In this document: positions 44,929 through 54,651 of the stretch, one piece after another | Layout: each line of letters starts with the position of its first letter | Position numbering within the stretch: position 1 is the stretch's first letter | Program-made: the position numbers and the translations under genes | The notes under the pieces: model-generated | The model's database searches: none | The model's input: only the letters and a program-made list of their open reading frames with translations | What the model was told of the DNA's origin: nothing | Source: Deltaproteobacteria bacterium | GTDB taxonomy: Bacteria > Desulfobacterota > Desulfuromonadia > Geobacterales > Pseudopelobacteraceae | Length of the DNA: 64,000 nucleotides | Direction of reading: 5' to 3' | Assembly (NCBI GenBank): GCA_019162745.1 | Contig: JAFLLC010000063.1 | Location: forward strand, 1-64,000

Positions 44929-47070
44929 ATGACCCCAACTATCCATCACACTCTCAAAACCATCTTCGGCTTCCACGACTTCCGGGAACCCCAACAGGAT
45001 GTTATCGAACGGGTGGTGGCTGGTGAGGATGTTTTCCTCGTTATGCCGACCGGAGGGGGGAAATCGCTCTGTTTCCAGGTGCCGGCCCTGCATCGGGACG
45101 GGGTGGCGATTGTCGTTTCACCGCTGATTGCGCTGATGAAGGATCAGGTTGATGCGCTGGTTGCCAATGGCGTGCGTGCAACCTGCCTCAATTCGTCTCT
45201 CTCCGCTGCAGAGGTCGGGCGTGTTTTTCAGCAAATGGATACCGGAACGCTTGATCTGTTGTATGTCGCTCCGGAACGGCTGATGATGCCGGAATTTCTG
45301 GCGCGACTCAGCTCTTTGAAACTATCCCTGTTTGCTATTGACGAGGCACACTGCATTTCGCAGTGGGGGCATGATTTCCGCCCTGAATATACCCAGCTGG
45401 GGCGGTTGCGGACGCTCTTTCCGGCAGTGCCGATCGTAGCCATGACCGCCACTGCCGATCCTGAAACGCGCAAGGACATTCTCGGACAGCTGGGGTTGGC
45501 TGATGCGACGGTTTTTGTCGCCGGGTTTGATCGCCCCAATATCACCTACACGGTTATTCCCAAACAGAAACCGCTCGTCCAGATGGCTGCATTCCTGAGT
45601 GGCAGGCGTGACGAAGCCGGTATCGTTTATGCCTTGAGCCGCAAGCGGGTGGAACAGGTGGCGGAACGGCTGCAGCAGGCTGGTTTCTCGGCGGCAGCCT
45701 ACCACGCCGGTCTGCCGGATTATGAGCGAAAGCGGGTGCAGGATGCCTTCCGCAAGGACGATCTCCGCATCGTTGTGGCGACCGTGGCTTTCGGCATGGG
45801 AATAGACAAGCCGAATGTGCGTTTCGTGGTGCATTACGACATGCCGAAAAGTGTCGAGAGCTATTATCAGGAGACCGGCAGGGCCGGGCGGGACGGACTG
45901 CCCTCCGAGGCGCTGATGCTGTTTGGTATGGGCGATGTCATGACCGCCCGCAATCTGATTGAGAATAGCGAAAATGCCGAGCGGGTCAAGATCGAAATCC
46001 AGAAGCTGAACGCCATGGTAGGCTATGCCGAGGCGCTGACCTGTCGCCGCCGTGCGCTGTTGTCCTATTTTGGCGACCTGCGCGAACATGACTGCGATAA
46101 CTGTGATATCTGCACCGATCCGCCACAACGTTTCGATGCTTCCGAACAGGCAAAAAAAGCGCTTTCCTGCGTCTATCGCGTTGGCGAACGTTTTGGTATG
46201 ATGCATGTCATCGAGGTGCTGCGTGGCAGTAAAAACCAGCGGGTCCTCGATTTCAGGCACAATCAGCTTTCAACCTATGGTATCGGCACGGATACGTCGG
46301 CAAGCGATTGGGAGAATATCATCCGGCAACTGATTCATCTCGGCTATCTGGCGCAGGATTTTACCCGTTTTGGCATTTTGAAGCTGACGTCGGCAGCCCG
46401 TCCGGTTTTAAAAGGGGAAACTCAGGTTATTCTCGGCAGACCGCGTGATGCGGTGGAGACGGTGGCAAAGGGTAAGAAGCGCGCCGGTGGCCGAAAAGAT
46501 TATGATCAGGCGCTGTTTGATGCGCTGCGGGCAACCCGTAAAAATATCGCCGATGCTGCCGGCGTACCGCCTTTTGTGGTGTTTTCCGACGCAACTCTGG
46601 CAGAAATGGCACGGAGCAGACCGACCCATTCACGCGAAATGTTACAGGTGAGCGGCGTGGGAGAGCACAAACTGCGTCAGTATGGCAAAGTTTTTATGGA
46701 TGTAATTGCAGGCTATGATAAGGAAAACGCAAGTAAAAGTGCCTCCAATTTATCGGATGCTGATTTGGCGCTGACGTTGAGTGATACCCAGAAAGAGACG
46801 CTGCGTCTGTACCGCGAAGGGATCGACCTGGCTGGTATCGCCGCTCGGCGCGGGTTGAAATATTCTACCATTGCCGCACATCTGGAAGAATTACATGATC
46901 TTGGGGCGGATGTTGGCCTGTTGCGCTTTGTGGACGCGGAGAAGATTCCGTTGATCCGGGCCAGATTGGAGAAAGTTGGGCCGGGTAGTTTGTCGGAGTT
47001 GCGCGAAGGATTGCCGGAAACAGTCAGCTATGAAGATATCCGCTTTGTGCGCGGGGCATGGAAACGATGA
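44929..47070 (+). CDS. recQ: ATP-dependent DNA helicase RecQ
   Basis: VMPTGGGKSLCFQVPAL, IDEAHCISQWGHDFRPEY, QETGRAGRDGLPSEAL, RQC zinc cysteines, HRDC domain. Confidence 0.95.
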   Translation: MTPTIHHTLKTIFGFHDFREPQQDVIERVVAGEDVFLVMPTGGGKSLCFQVPALHRDGVAIVVSPLIALMKDQVDALVANGVRATCLNSSLSAAEVGRVFQQMDTGTLDLLYVAPERLMMPEFLARLSSLKLSLFAIDEAHCISQWGHDFRPEYTQLGRLRTLFPAVPIVAMTATADPETRKDILGQLGLADATVFVAGFDRPNITYTVIPKQKPLVQMAAFLSGRRDEAGIVYALSRKRVEQVAERLQQAGFSAAAYHAGLPDYERKRVQDAFRKDDLRIVVATVAFGMGIDKPNVRFVVHYDMPKSVESYYQETGRAGRDGLPSEALMLFGMGDVMTARNLIENSENAERVKIEIQKLNAMVGYAEALTCRRRALLSYFGDLREHDCDNCDICTDPPQRFDASEQAKKALSCVYRVGERFGMMHVIEVLRGSKNQRVLDFRHNQLSTYGIGTDTSASDWENIIRQLIHLGYLAQDFTRFGILKLTSAARPVLKGETQVILGRPRDAVETVAKGKKRAGGRKDYDQALFDALRATRKNIADAAGVPPFVVFSDATLAEMARSRPTHSREMLQVSGVGEHKLRQYGKVFMDVIAGYDKENASKSASNLSDADLALTLSDTQKETLRLYREGIDLAGIAARRGLKYSTIAAHLEELHDLGADVGLLRFVDAEKIPLIRARLEKVGPGSLSELREGLPETVSYEDIRFVRGAWKR

Positions 47071-47098
47071 AATAGTTTCGTCTGTGGGAGGTAGAACC

Positions 47099-47416
47099 AT
47101 GGCAGAAAAAATAAAAAAACCAATCCCGACCAGGCAGCAAATACTGGCAGTTTTGAGTGCAAATGTGGAATTGCTCAAAAGCCGGGGTGTTCTTCGTATC
47201 GGCCTTTTTGGCTCGTTTGCGCGAAATCAGGGGCGAGTACGGAGCGATCTGGATTTTTTAGTTGAATTTGAACGTCCCACATTTGACAACTACATGAACC
47301 TTGCTTTTTCACTGGAAAAATTGTTTGGCCGACATGTTGACTTGATAACGACTGACGGTTTGAGTAAACATATACGGCCATACATCGAGAAAGAGGTGGT
47401 TTGGCATGAAGGCTGA
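47099..47416 (+). CDS. MNT-type nucleotidyltransferase (antitoxin-like)
   Basis: RIGLFGSFARNQGRVRSDLDFLVEFERPTFDNYMNLAFSLEKLFGRHVDLIT. Confidence 0.88.
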   Translation: MAEKIKKPIPTRQQILAVLSANVELLKSRGVLRIGLFGSFARNQGRVRSDLDFLVEFERPTFDNYMNLAFSLEKLFGRHVDLITTDGLSKHIRPYIEKEVVWHEG

Positions 47417-47789
47417 TGTGGTGTTTTTAAAGCATATTCTTGACGAAATTAATTTCGTGCTTGTTGCAACATCAGGGAAAACACTTGCGGATTTGCAAGA
47501 TGACGGGACATTGTAGCGTGCCTGCTCTCGAAGCATTGAAATTATCGGTGAAGCTGCAAAAAATATCTCAACTCCACTGAGAAAAGCTAGTCCGCATATT
47601 CCATGGAAGTAGCTTGCGGCTATGCGGGATAAACTGATTCACCAATATTTCAGTATTACCTGGGTGATTGTTTGGGATGTAATCGAAAATCACCTGCCGA
47701 CTCTGCAAAGTGATATTGATAAACTTGTCACAACGATTGAAACGGAAAAAGTCAGACCTTCGACAATCAAGGAGAACAGTAATACATGA
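47406..47789 (+). pseudogene. HEPN (DUF86) toxin-like gene with two in-frame UAG codons
   Basis: Own translation: MKADVVFLKHILDEINFVLVATSGKTLADLQDDGTL*RACSRSIEIIGEAAKNISTPLRKASPHIPWK*LAAMRDKLIHQYFSITWVIVWDVIENHLPTLQSDIDKL...; TAG at 47514-47516 and 47610-47612; RX4HXY intact. Confidence 0.8.
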
Positions 47790-48613
47790 AACCAACACGC
47801 GCAATCGTCATAACCGGTAATGGTACCAACTGCGAAATGGAGGCTGCCCATGCGTGCCGCCTCGGTGGCTTTGATGAGACCGTTATTGCCCATATCGCTG
47901 AAATACTTTCCGGCGAGATCCGCCTGGACGATTTCCATTTTCTCAATCTGACCGGTGGTTTTCTTGATGGTGACGACCTGGGAAGCGCCAAGGCCCAGGC
48001 CAATCGCCTCAAGAACGCTGCGGTTGCCAGCAGCGATGAAAAACTGGTTGAGCAGTTTAGCCGTTTTATCGCCGACGGCAAGTTGATCTTGGGAGTCTGC
48101 AACGGCTTTCAGTTGATGGTCAAGATGGGGATGCTGCCCGGATTCGACGGCGCCTATCTCCACCAGACGGTCACGCTGACTCATAACGATTGCGGCCGCT
48201 TTCAGGATCGCTGGACATACCTGCAGGTTGATTCCGCCTCGCCGAGCATATTTACCCGTGGGATCGACAAGGGAATATACCTGCCGGTGCGGCACGGCGA
48301 AGGAAAATTTCTCTGTGATTCCGCTGCGACTCTGGCGCGGATCGAAAACGAACATTTGGCGGTGTTACGTTACAGTGATGCCAACTACGCCCAGCCAGTC
48401 ATGGCGTTTCCCGCCAACCCGAACGGCTCAGTTAATGCCATTGCAGCACTCTGTGATCCGACCGGTCGCCTGATGGGACTCATGCCGCATCCGGAGGCGT
48501 TTGTCCATTACACGCAGCACCCTCGCTGGACCCGCGAAACCCTGCCTGAAGAGGGGGATGGTCTGATTCTTTATAAAAATGCCGCCGAGTATGTTAGAAC
48601 GAATCTGGTCTGA
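47786..48613 (+). CDS. purQ: Phosphoribosylformylglycinamidine synthase, glutaminase subunit
   Basis: RAIVITGNGTNCEMEAAHACRLGGFDE; LILGVCNGFQLMVKMGMLPG; LMGLMPHPEAFV. Confidence 0.95.
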   Translation: MKPTRAIVITGNGTNCEMEAAHACRLGGFDETVIAHIAEILSGEIRLDDFHFLNLTGGFLDGDDLGSAKAQANRLKNAAVASSDEKLVEQFSRFIADGKLILGVCNGFQLMVKMGMLPGFDGAYLHQTVTLTHNDCGRFQDRWTYLQVDSASPSIFTRGIDKGIYLPVRHGEGKFLCDSAATLARIENEHLAVLRYSDANYAQPVMAFPANPNGSVNAIAALCDPTGRLMGLMPHPEAFVHYTQHPRWTRETLPEEGDGLILYKNAAEYVRTNLV

Positions 48614-48623
48614 GGAGACTGTT

Positions 48624-48947
48624 ATGGGGGATGTGAATTCAAGAGAAGATGTACTCTCCTTTTTAAAAAATGAAATGCCGAAATTGCAGAGTGAATTCGG
48701 TGTTACCAAAATGGCTCTTTTTGGATCTTTTGCCAATGGGACACAAACTGAAACAAGTGATATAGATCTTCTTATAGAATCATCTCAGTCGCTTGGATTC
48801 AAGTTTTTTGAACTTTCGGACTTCCTTGAAAACGGCCTTGGCAGGAGAATTGATCTGGTGACATTTCGCCAAGTGGAAGAGAGCAAAAAAAATCCTCGAT
48901 ACAGAAAAATTGCAGAAAATGTAGAGAGGAGCCTTCTCTATGTCTAA
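48624..48947 (+). CDS. MNT-type nucleotidyltransferase (antitoxin-like)
   Basis: KMALFGSFANGTQTETSDIDLLIESSQ. Confidence 0.9.
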   Translation: MGDVNSREDVLSFLKNEMPKLQSEFGVTKMALFGSFANGTQTETSDIDLLIESSQSLGFKFFELSDFLENGLGRRIDLVTFRQVEESKKNPRYRKIAENVERSLLYV

Positions 48948-49278
48948 ACAGAGGGAAGATGCCGACTTTGTTGCTGATATTGAAGATTCTGCTGAAAAAA
49001 TAGTCCGCTATGTTTGCTCCATGACGTATGATGAGTTCTGTGAAGACAGTAAGACAATTGATGCAGTTATCAGAAATCTAGAGGTTATCGGTGAAGCGAC
49101 AAAAAACATATCTGAATCACTCAAACTAAGAACACCAGGCATCGCCTGGAGAGGTATGGCAGGATTGCGTGACAGATTGATACACAGCTATTTTGGCGTT
49201 GATGTGGACATTGTCTGGAAAATTGCCGTTGATGAAGTCCCGGGACTTCTCGCGAGGTTACGCGAGTTGCCTCTATAA
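48940..49278 (+). CDS. HEPN (DUF86) toxin-like protein
   Basis: NLEVIGEATKNISESLKLRTPGIAWRGMAGLRDRLIHSYFGVDVDIVWKI (RX4HXY); overlaps the MNT gene. Confidence 0.9.
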   Translation: MSKQREDADFVADIEDSAEKIVRYVCSMTYDEFCEDSKTIDAVIRNLEVIGEATKNISESLKLRTPGIAWRGMAGLRDRLIHSYFGVDVDIVWKIAVDEVPGLLARLRELPL

Positions 49279-49334
49279 TTCCTCGAATAACAGCTGTTTG
49301 AAATGTAGTTTTAAACAAACTGGAGCCTTTATTT

Positions 49335-50762
49335 ATGAAGCTATTCCGTCCTCAAGAAGAATGCGGTGTCTTTGGTATTTACAATCACTCGGAGGCATCA
49401 AACCTGACCTATCTCGGTCTCTATGCCCTGCAGCATCGCGGCCAGGAAAGCTGCGGCATTGTCTCCTCAGACGGTGAATCCTTGTATGCTCACAAGCGGA
49501 TGGGGCTGGTTGCGGATGTTTTCAGCAATCCGGACGTCTTCAAAAAACTGCCGGGCAAATCGGCCATCGGGCATGTTCGCTATTCAACCGCCGGGGCTTC
49601 GGTGGAAAAAAACGTGCAGCCGATCATGGTCGATTATTCACGTGGCTCAATTGCGGTTGCCCACAACGGCAACCTGGTGAATGCGCAGTTGTTGAAGTCG
49701 GAACTGGAAGCATACGGCTCGATCTTCCAGACGACGATGGATACGGAAATAATTATTCATCTTATTGCCGCGTACAAGACTAACTCGCTTGTTGACCGTA
49801 TTTCTGATTCCTTGAAGCGTGTCCAGGGTGCCTACTGCCTGCTTTTTCTGACCGAGAGCCGCATGATTGCGGTGCGTGATCCGCACGGTTTCCGGCCGCT
49901 ATGCCTCGGCAAACTGGGAAACGCATGGGTTGTCGCATCTGAAAGTTGTGCACTGGATCTTATAGAAGCCGACTTTATCCGTGAAATAGAACCTGGTGAA
50001 ATGGTCGTCTGCACTAAAGACGGCGGCATCAAGTCGCTTTTCCCTTTCAAGAAGATTGAACCGACCCCATGCATCTTCGAGTTTGTCTATTTTGCCCGTC
50101 CTGATTCGTACATATTCGGCAGGAACGTCTATCTGGCACGTAAAGAGCTGGGGCGGCAGCTGGCGCGTGAGTATCCGGTGGACGCTGATGTTGTCATTGC
50201 TGTTCCTGACTCCGGAGTTCCTGCCGCCATGGGATATGCCGAGGAATCGGGCATTCCCTTTGAGCTGGGGTTGATCCGCAACCACTATGTAGGCAGGACG
50301 TTTATCGAACCGGCCCAGGCTATCCGCCATTTCGGGGTAAAGATCAAACTCAATCCGGTGCGTGAACTTCTCAAAGGGAAGCGGGTAGTCGTGATTGATG
50401 ACTCGATCGTACGTGGCACCACCTCGCGCAAAATCGTCAAGATGGTGCGCAACGCCGGGGCAAGTGAAGTGCATCTCCGGATATCATCCCCGCCAGTCAG
50501 TTTCCCCTGCTATTACGGCATCGATACTCCGAACCGCAAGGAGTTGATTTCGTCATCGCATACTATTGATGAAATCTGCCGCTACGTAACCGCAGATACT
50601 CTTGGATATCTTTCAGAAGAAGGGCTGATTGGCTCGATTGGTCAAGGTAACAGCCAGTATTGTAAAGCCTGTTTTGCCGGAAAATACCCGGTTGCATTCC
50701 CCAAACCTGTGGATATCCCGCAGATGGGACTATTCGAAGAGGAGCAGACCAAACATGAGTGA
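49335..50762 (+). CDS. purF: Amidophosphoribosyltransferase
   Basis: ECGVFGIYNHSEASNLTYLGLYALQHRGQESCGIVS; VVVIDDSIVRGTTSRKIVKMVRNAGA. Confidence 0.97.
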   Translation: MKLFRPQEECGVFGIYNHSEASNLTYLGLYALQHRGQESCGIVSSDGESLYAHKRMGLVADVFSNPDVFKKLPGKSAIGHVRYSTAGASVEKNVQPIMVDYSRGSIAVAHNGNLVNAQLLKSELEAYGSIFQTTMDTEIIIHLIAAYKTNSLVDRISDSLKRVQGAYCLLFLTESRMIAVRDPHGFRPLCLGKLGNAWVVASESCALDLIEADFIREIEPGEMVVCTKDGGIKSLFPFKKIEPTPCIFEFVYFARPDSYIFGRNVYLARKELGRQLAREYPVDADVVIAVPDSGVPAAMGYAEESGIPFELGLIRNHYVGRTFIEPAQAIRHFGVKIKLNPVRELLKGKRVVVIDDSIVRGTTSRKIVKMVRNAGASEVHLRISSPPVSFPCYYGIDTPNRKELISSSHTIDEICRYVTADTLGYLSEEGLIGSIGQGNSQYCKACFAGKYPVAFPKPVDIPQMGLFEEEQTKHE

Positions 50763-51306
50763 TCGTGAACAACTGAAGAAGATCATCCTGGAATTGTCGT
50801 ACGAAAAACGCCTGGTGACACTGGCTTCCGGTCGTCAGAGTGATTTTTATTTCGACGGCAAACAGACCACGCTGCATGCCGAGGGTGGTTTTCTGACCGG
50901 CAAGCTGTTTTATGAAGCCATCAAAGACGTTGAAGGGGTTCAGGCGGTCGGCGGCATTACGCTGGGTGCTGACCCGATAGCCACGGCAACGTCAATTGCC
51001 GCTCATCTGGATGGTAAAAGCTGGCACGCCTTTATTATCCGTAAAGAGCCGAAAGGACACGGCACCGGCCAGTGGCTGGAAGGGCGCAAAAATCTTCCCG
51101 CCGGAACCAGAGTCATTATCGTGGAAGATGTCGTCACCACCGGCGGATCGTCTATGAAAGCGGTACGGCGCGCCGAGGAAGAGGGGTTGGTTGTGCTCGG
51201 CATCGTAACGCTGGTTGATCGTGAAGAGGGTGGGCGTGAGAATATTGAAGCCGAAGGGTATTGGCTGAGAGCGCTCTTTACCAAGAGCCAGCTGGTTGGC
51301 GAATAA
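50755..51306 (+). CDS. pyrE: Orotate phosphoribosyltransferase
   Basis: KRLVTLASGRQSDFYFDGKQTTL; RVIIVEDVVTTGGSSMKAV; ATG at 50755 overlaps the purF end. Confidence 0.95.
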   Translation: MSDREQLKKIILELSYEKRLVTLASGRQSDFYFDGKQTTLHAEGGFLTGKLFYEAIKDVEGVQAVGGITLGADPIATATSIAAHLDGKSWHAFIIRKEPKGHGTGQWLEGRKNLPAGTRVIIVEDVVTTGGSSMKAVRRAEEEGLVVLGIVTLVDREEGGRENIEAEGYWLRALFTKSQLVGE

Positions 51307-51320
51307 AAATGTTTTTAAAT

Positions 51321-51350
51321 TATCCCGCTGATGGTAGCGGGATTTTTTTT
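51321..51350 (+). terminator. Intrinsic terminator after pyrE
   Basis: ATCCCGCT-GATGGT-AGCGGGAT followed by eight T residues in total. Confidence 0.85.
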
Positions 51351-51437
51351 GTCAAATAAATGTACCAAGCTTTATTCCATTGCATTGCCCGGATATTTTA
51401 GCTACGCTGCCTGAAAAGTACCGGAAAGGGTATCGAT

Positions 51438-51716
51438 ATGAATGCTATTGCGGCGAATGATTTGAAGAGACACGGCATCTCGGCGGTAGAGCATCTTCTC
51501 GCTAATGGTCCGGTACATATTATAAAACGTAATCAGCCTGTCTGTGTGGTGTTAGCTGAAGATGAGTACGAAAAACTCACGAAAGCCGCCCAGGCTAATA
51601 CGTCAGTTCATTCACGTACGGTCATGGAATGGTTTGCGCTTCCCTCGTTCGGGGCATCTACAAAAGAAGAAATAGATCAGCGACTGAACGCCGAACGGGA
51701 GTCATGGGATAAGTAA
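51438..51716 (+). CDS. Phd/YefM-like antitoxin
   Basis: IAANDLKRHGISAVEHLLANGPVHIIKRNQPVCVVLAEDEYEKL. Confidence 0.85.
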   Translation: MNAIAANDLKRHGISAVEHLLANGPVHIIKRNQPVCVVLAEDEYEKLTKAAQANTSVHSRTVMEWFALPSFGASTKEEIDQRLNAERESWDK

Positions 51717-52126
51717 TGACTCTTTTTCTCGATGCCAACATAATAATTTACCGGGTAGAAGCCGTTGAACCGTTTAATCAGCAGGTGCTTGCTATCGTTC
51801 AAAAACTGGTTGCACTTCATCCGCATGCAGGATTTGCCGTGTCCCGTCTGAGCATGATGGAATGTCTGGTTAAGCCGCTGCGGGACCAGAACAACGCCGA
51901 TGTTGAGCGGTATCGCGGTTTCTTTGCTTCAGCCGGTTTACAGATTGTTGAAGTAAGCTCGTTGGTGCTTGAAACGGCAACATTATTACGAACCCGTCAC
52001 GGTTTGCGTACACCGGACGCCATTCAAGCGGCTTCAGCCATGTCAATAAATGGGCCGGTAACATTTCTTACTGGTGATGAACAGTTTGCCAAGGTGCCGG
52101 GGTTGAATGTACGGTTGGTGCCATGA
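51716..52126 (+). CDS. PIN-domain toxin (VapC-like)
   Basis: MTLFLDANIIIYRVEAVEPFNQ...RTRHGLRTPDAIQAASAM...FLTGDEQFAKVPGL. Confidence 0.88.
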   Translation: MTLFLDANIIIYRVEAVEPFNQQVLAIVQKLVALHPHAGFAVSRLSMMECLVKPLRDQNNADVERYRGFFASAGLQIVEVSSLVLETATLLRTRHGLRTPDAIQAASAMSINGPVTFLTGDEQFAKVPGLNVRLVP

Positions 52127-52256
52127 TTGGAATTGATGGCAGAATTTTTATGCAACAATAGAGGCATGGAAAGGGTAAGCTAAAGGTTGAAGGAATACAT
52201 TTGCTGGGTGAAGATGAATCTTATTGATTCGAGAAGGCGGAACTCGGGAGATCTAC

Positions 52257-52592
52257 ATGCTCCAGGTAACTGAAGAACTCTTGAAGGAAATGACTGATCT
52301 CATCGTGCGGGAAGTAAGACCCCGTAAGATTATTCTGTTCGGTTCATATGCGCGAGGCACGGCTCGTGCTGATTCCGACCTTGATTTTCTTGTCGTGGAG
52401 GATGGTCCATTTAATGCTCAACGAAGCCGACGGGCGGAAATGACACGACTGTGGGACATCATGTTCGATTACTTCATACCGATTGATTTTCTGGTGTTTA
52501 CACCGCAGGAAATTGAACAGTGGAAGGATACAAAAAATCATGTCATCGCGCATGCTTTGCGGGAAGGGAGGATGCTGTATGAATCACATTGA
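52257..52592 (+). CDS. MNT-type nucleotidyltransferase (antitoxin-like)
   Basis: KIILFGSYARGTARADSDLDFLVVED. Confidence 0.9.
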   Translation: MLQVTEELLKEMTDLIVREVRPRKIILFGSYARGTARADSDLDFLVVEDGPFNAQRSRRAEMTRLWDIMFDYFIPIDFLVFTPQEIEQWKDTKNHVIAHALREGRMLYESH

Positions 52593-52992
52593 TCAGGCAG
52601 ATAAACTGTTGTTGATGGCTTCAAAAGACATGAAAGCCATGGATCTGATGATTTTGCCGGAATCAATAGATGATGAGATATTCGGTTTTCATGCCCAACA
52701 GGCGGTTGAAAAATTACTGAAAGCCTGGATTACCGCTATTGGCGGGGCGTATGGCTTCAATCATGACTTGCGAGTTCTGGTCTTGACGCTTCGTGAGTTG
52801 GGTTGTGATGTCGAGAAGTTCCGGCATTTGATCATACTAAATCCCTTTGCGGTGCAGATGCGCTATGAACCATTGGAAACTGTGGATGAACAGCTTGACC
52901 GGCCAGCATTGAGAAAGGAAGTACAGGAACTCCATACTCATGTGCAGTCGGTTGTTGCGTTGTTGAAATCAAAAGTGTGGACAACGCAATGA
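52579..52992 (+). CDS. HEPN-domain protein
   Basis: ADKLLLMASKDMKAMDLMI...EIFGFHAQQAVEKLLKAWITAIGGAYGFNHDLRVLV...MRYEP. Confidence 0.88.
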   Translation: MNHIDQADKLLLMASKDMKAMDLMILPESIDDEIFGFHAQQAVEKLLKAWITAIGGAYGFNHDLRVLVLTLRELGCDVEKFRHLIILNPFAVQMRYEPLETVDEQLDRPALRKEVQELHTHVQSVVALLKSKVWTTQ

Positions 52993-53020
52993 AACAAAAT
53001 ATTGTGAAAACTCACCAGCC

Positions 53021-53755
53021 ATGACCAAACAACGTCTCGACAAACTGATTCTGGAGCGCGGTCTGGCAAGCTCGATTGAGAAGGCCAGAGCTTTGATCAT
53101 GGCCGGACAGGTGGTCGTCGGAGACCACACTGTTGACAAGGCCGGTCAGCTGGTAACGATTGATGCGGACATTCGTCTCAAGGGGGATCAACTCCCCTAT
53201 GTCGGCCGTGGCGGGCTCAAACTGCACAAGGCGCTGGATGAGTTTGGTGTCGATGTGACCGGCCTGGTAGCCATTGATGTTGGCTCTTCCACCGGCGGTT
53301 TTACCGATTGTCTGTTGCAGGCGGGAGCGGTCAGGGTTTTTGCCGTTGACGTCGGCTACGGTCAACTCGCCTGGAAGCTGCAGCAGGACCCGCGTGTCGT
53401 CAGCATGGAGAGGACCAATATCCGCACTGTGACGCCGGATCAGCTTGATGATGTACCGTCTTTAGCGGTTATCGATGCTTCGTTTATCTCATTGGCCAAG
53501 GTGCTGCCAGCCACGGTCGGCCTGTTGAAGCCTGATGGTCGGATAATTGCCCTGATCAAGCCGCAGTTCGAAGTTGGCAAGGGTGAAGTGGGGGAGGGGG
53601 GGATTGTCCGCGACCCTGCCGCCCATGAAAAGGTTATTGAGGATGTGCGTCATACCGCGCATGAGCTGGGGTTGAGCGTCGCGGGTTTGTGTGAATCACC
53701 CATTACCGGGGCTGATGGTAACCGTGAGTTTCTGATACTGCTGCAATTACCGTAA
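53021..53755 (+). CDS. tlyA: TlyA-family rRNA (cytidine-2'-O)-methyltransferase
   Basis: S4 domain KQRLDKLILERGLASSIEKARALIMAGQVVV; AIDVGSSTGGFTDCLLQAGAVRVFAVDVGYGQLAWKL. Confidence 0.93.
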   Translation: MTKQRLDKLILERGLASSIEKARALIMAGQVVVGDHTVDKAGQLVTIDADIRLKGDQLPYVGRGGLKLHKALDEFGVDVTGLVAIDVGSSTGGFTDCLLQAGAVRVFAVDVGYGQLAWKLQQDPRVVSMERTNIRTVTPDQLDDVPSLAVIDASFISLAKVLPATVGLLKPDGRIIALIKPQFEVGKGEVGEGGIVRDPAAHEKVIEDVRHTAHELGLSVAGLCESPITGADGNREFLILLQLP

Positions 53756-53766
53756 GGAGGGATAAC

Positions 53767-54111
53767 GTGGAAAACTGCATTTTCTGTAAAATAATTCGTG
53801 GTGAGATACCGTCAAAGAAGGTGTTCGAGGATGATCAGCTTCTGATTATCGAAGACGTTTCTCCTCAGGCACCGTTGCACCTGTTGCTGCTGCCTAAAAA
53901 GCATTTTGTCAACTGTCTGGATATGACCCCCCAGGAGGATGCACTGGTCGGTTATGCTTTTCGGAAGGGGGGTGAAATCGCCCGTGCCAAGGGGTATGCC
54001 GAATCCGGGTTCCGTATCGTACAGAACAACGGCGCAGGGGCGGGGCAGTCTGTCTTTCATATTCATTTTCATCTGCTGGCCGGGCGCGAATTCGCTTGGC
54101 CTCCGGGGTAG
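53767..54111 (+). CDS. Histidine triad (HIT) family protein
   Basis: CIFCKIIRGEIPSKKVFEDD...SVFHIHFHLLAGREFAWPPG. Confidence 0.95.
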   Translation: MENCIFCKIIRGEIPSKKVFEDDQLLIIEDVSPQAPLHLLLLPKKHFVNCLDMTPQEDALVGYAFRKGGEIARAKGYAESGFRIVQNNGAGAGQSVFHIHFHLLAGREFAWPPG

Positions 54112-54126
54112 GACGCGAGGTAATCC

Positions 54127-54330
54127 ATGAAATCATATATCTGTCTGGGATTCATCCTGTTGCTGGTGGCACCGCTACACGCTGAAACGTATTCATGGGT
54201 TGATGACAGCGGTACGTACAATCTCACCGAGGATTATTCAAGCGTTCCCAAAAAATATCGAAAAAAAGTAAAACGGCGCGAGGATATTCAGCAGGACGTC
54301 AGTATCTTCTATTCAACGCTTCAAGCGTAG
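54127..54330 (+). CDS. Small exported DUF4124-like protein
   Basis: Signal peptide then AETYSWVDDSGTYNLTEDYSSVPKKYRKK. Confidence 0.7.
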   Translation: MKSYICLGFILLLVAPLHAETYSWVDDSGTYNLTEDYSSVPKKYRKKVKRREDIQQDVSIFYSTLQA

Positions 54331-54518
54331 GTGGAAAAGCTGAAGCTGCTGTCTCTTGTTGTTGCGGGTTGAGGAGCCTGTTTACTGTTCTGAGCGAGCA
54401 AATCGGCCATCTCGTTCTGCTGATCAGCCGCCTGCTTCATCATCGTTGTTGAAAGGGTCTGGCGGGACTGTCCGGTCGCCATAAGAAGCGAAGAACCTGA
54501 AATTGAGCTCGTATCCAT
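54321..54518 (-). CDS. YjfB-family putative motility protein
   Basis: MDTSSISGSSLLMATGQSRQTLSTTMMKQAADQQNEMADLLAQ. Confidence 0.75.
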   Translation of the reverse strand: MDTSSISGSSLLMATGQSRQTLSTTMMKQAADQQNEMADLLAQNSKQAPQPATTRDSSFSFSTYA

Positions 54519-54651
54519 GTAACACCTCCCTTTTAATTAAAATAACGCAGATTGTGCTCTTTTTGCAAGGTGAAAATTATGTCTGTTAATGTCCCTTTTG
54601 TTGAAAACCTGCTATAGTCTCAGCAAATACTGAACCCTGACGAGGTTGCAG

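Noticed and set aside
47514-47612. Pyrrolysine or genetic-code reassignment for the UAG codons in the HEPN gene
   Set aside because: No corrinoid methylamine methyltransferase or pyl genes in view, and only this gene shows internal UAGs; pseudogenisation is simpler.
47690-48355. 221-aa antisense ORF opposite purQ
   Set aside because: Long frame opposite a strongly conserved gene; no recognisable domain; typical codon-bias shadow ORF. Similar shadows rejected at 39223-39975, 37549-38118, 42222-43367, 45322-46260 and 55319-56011.
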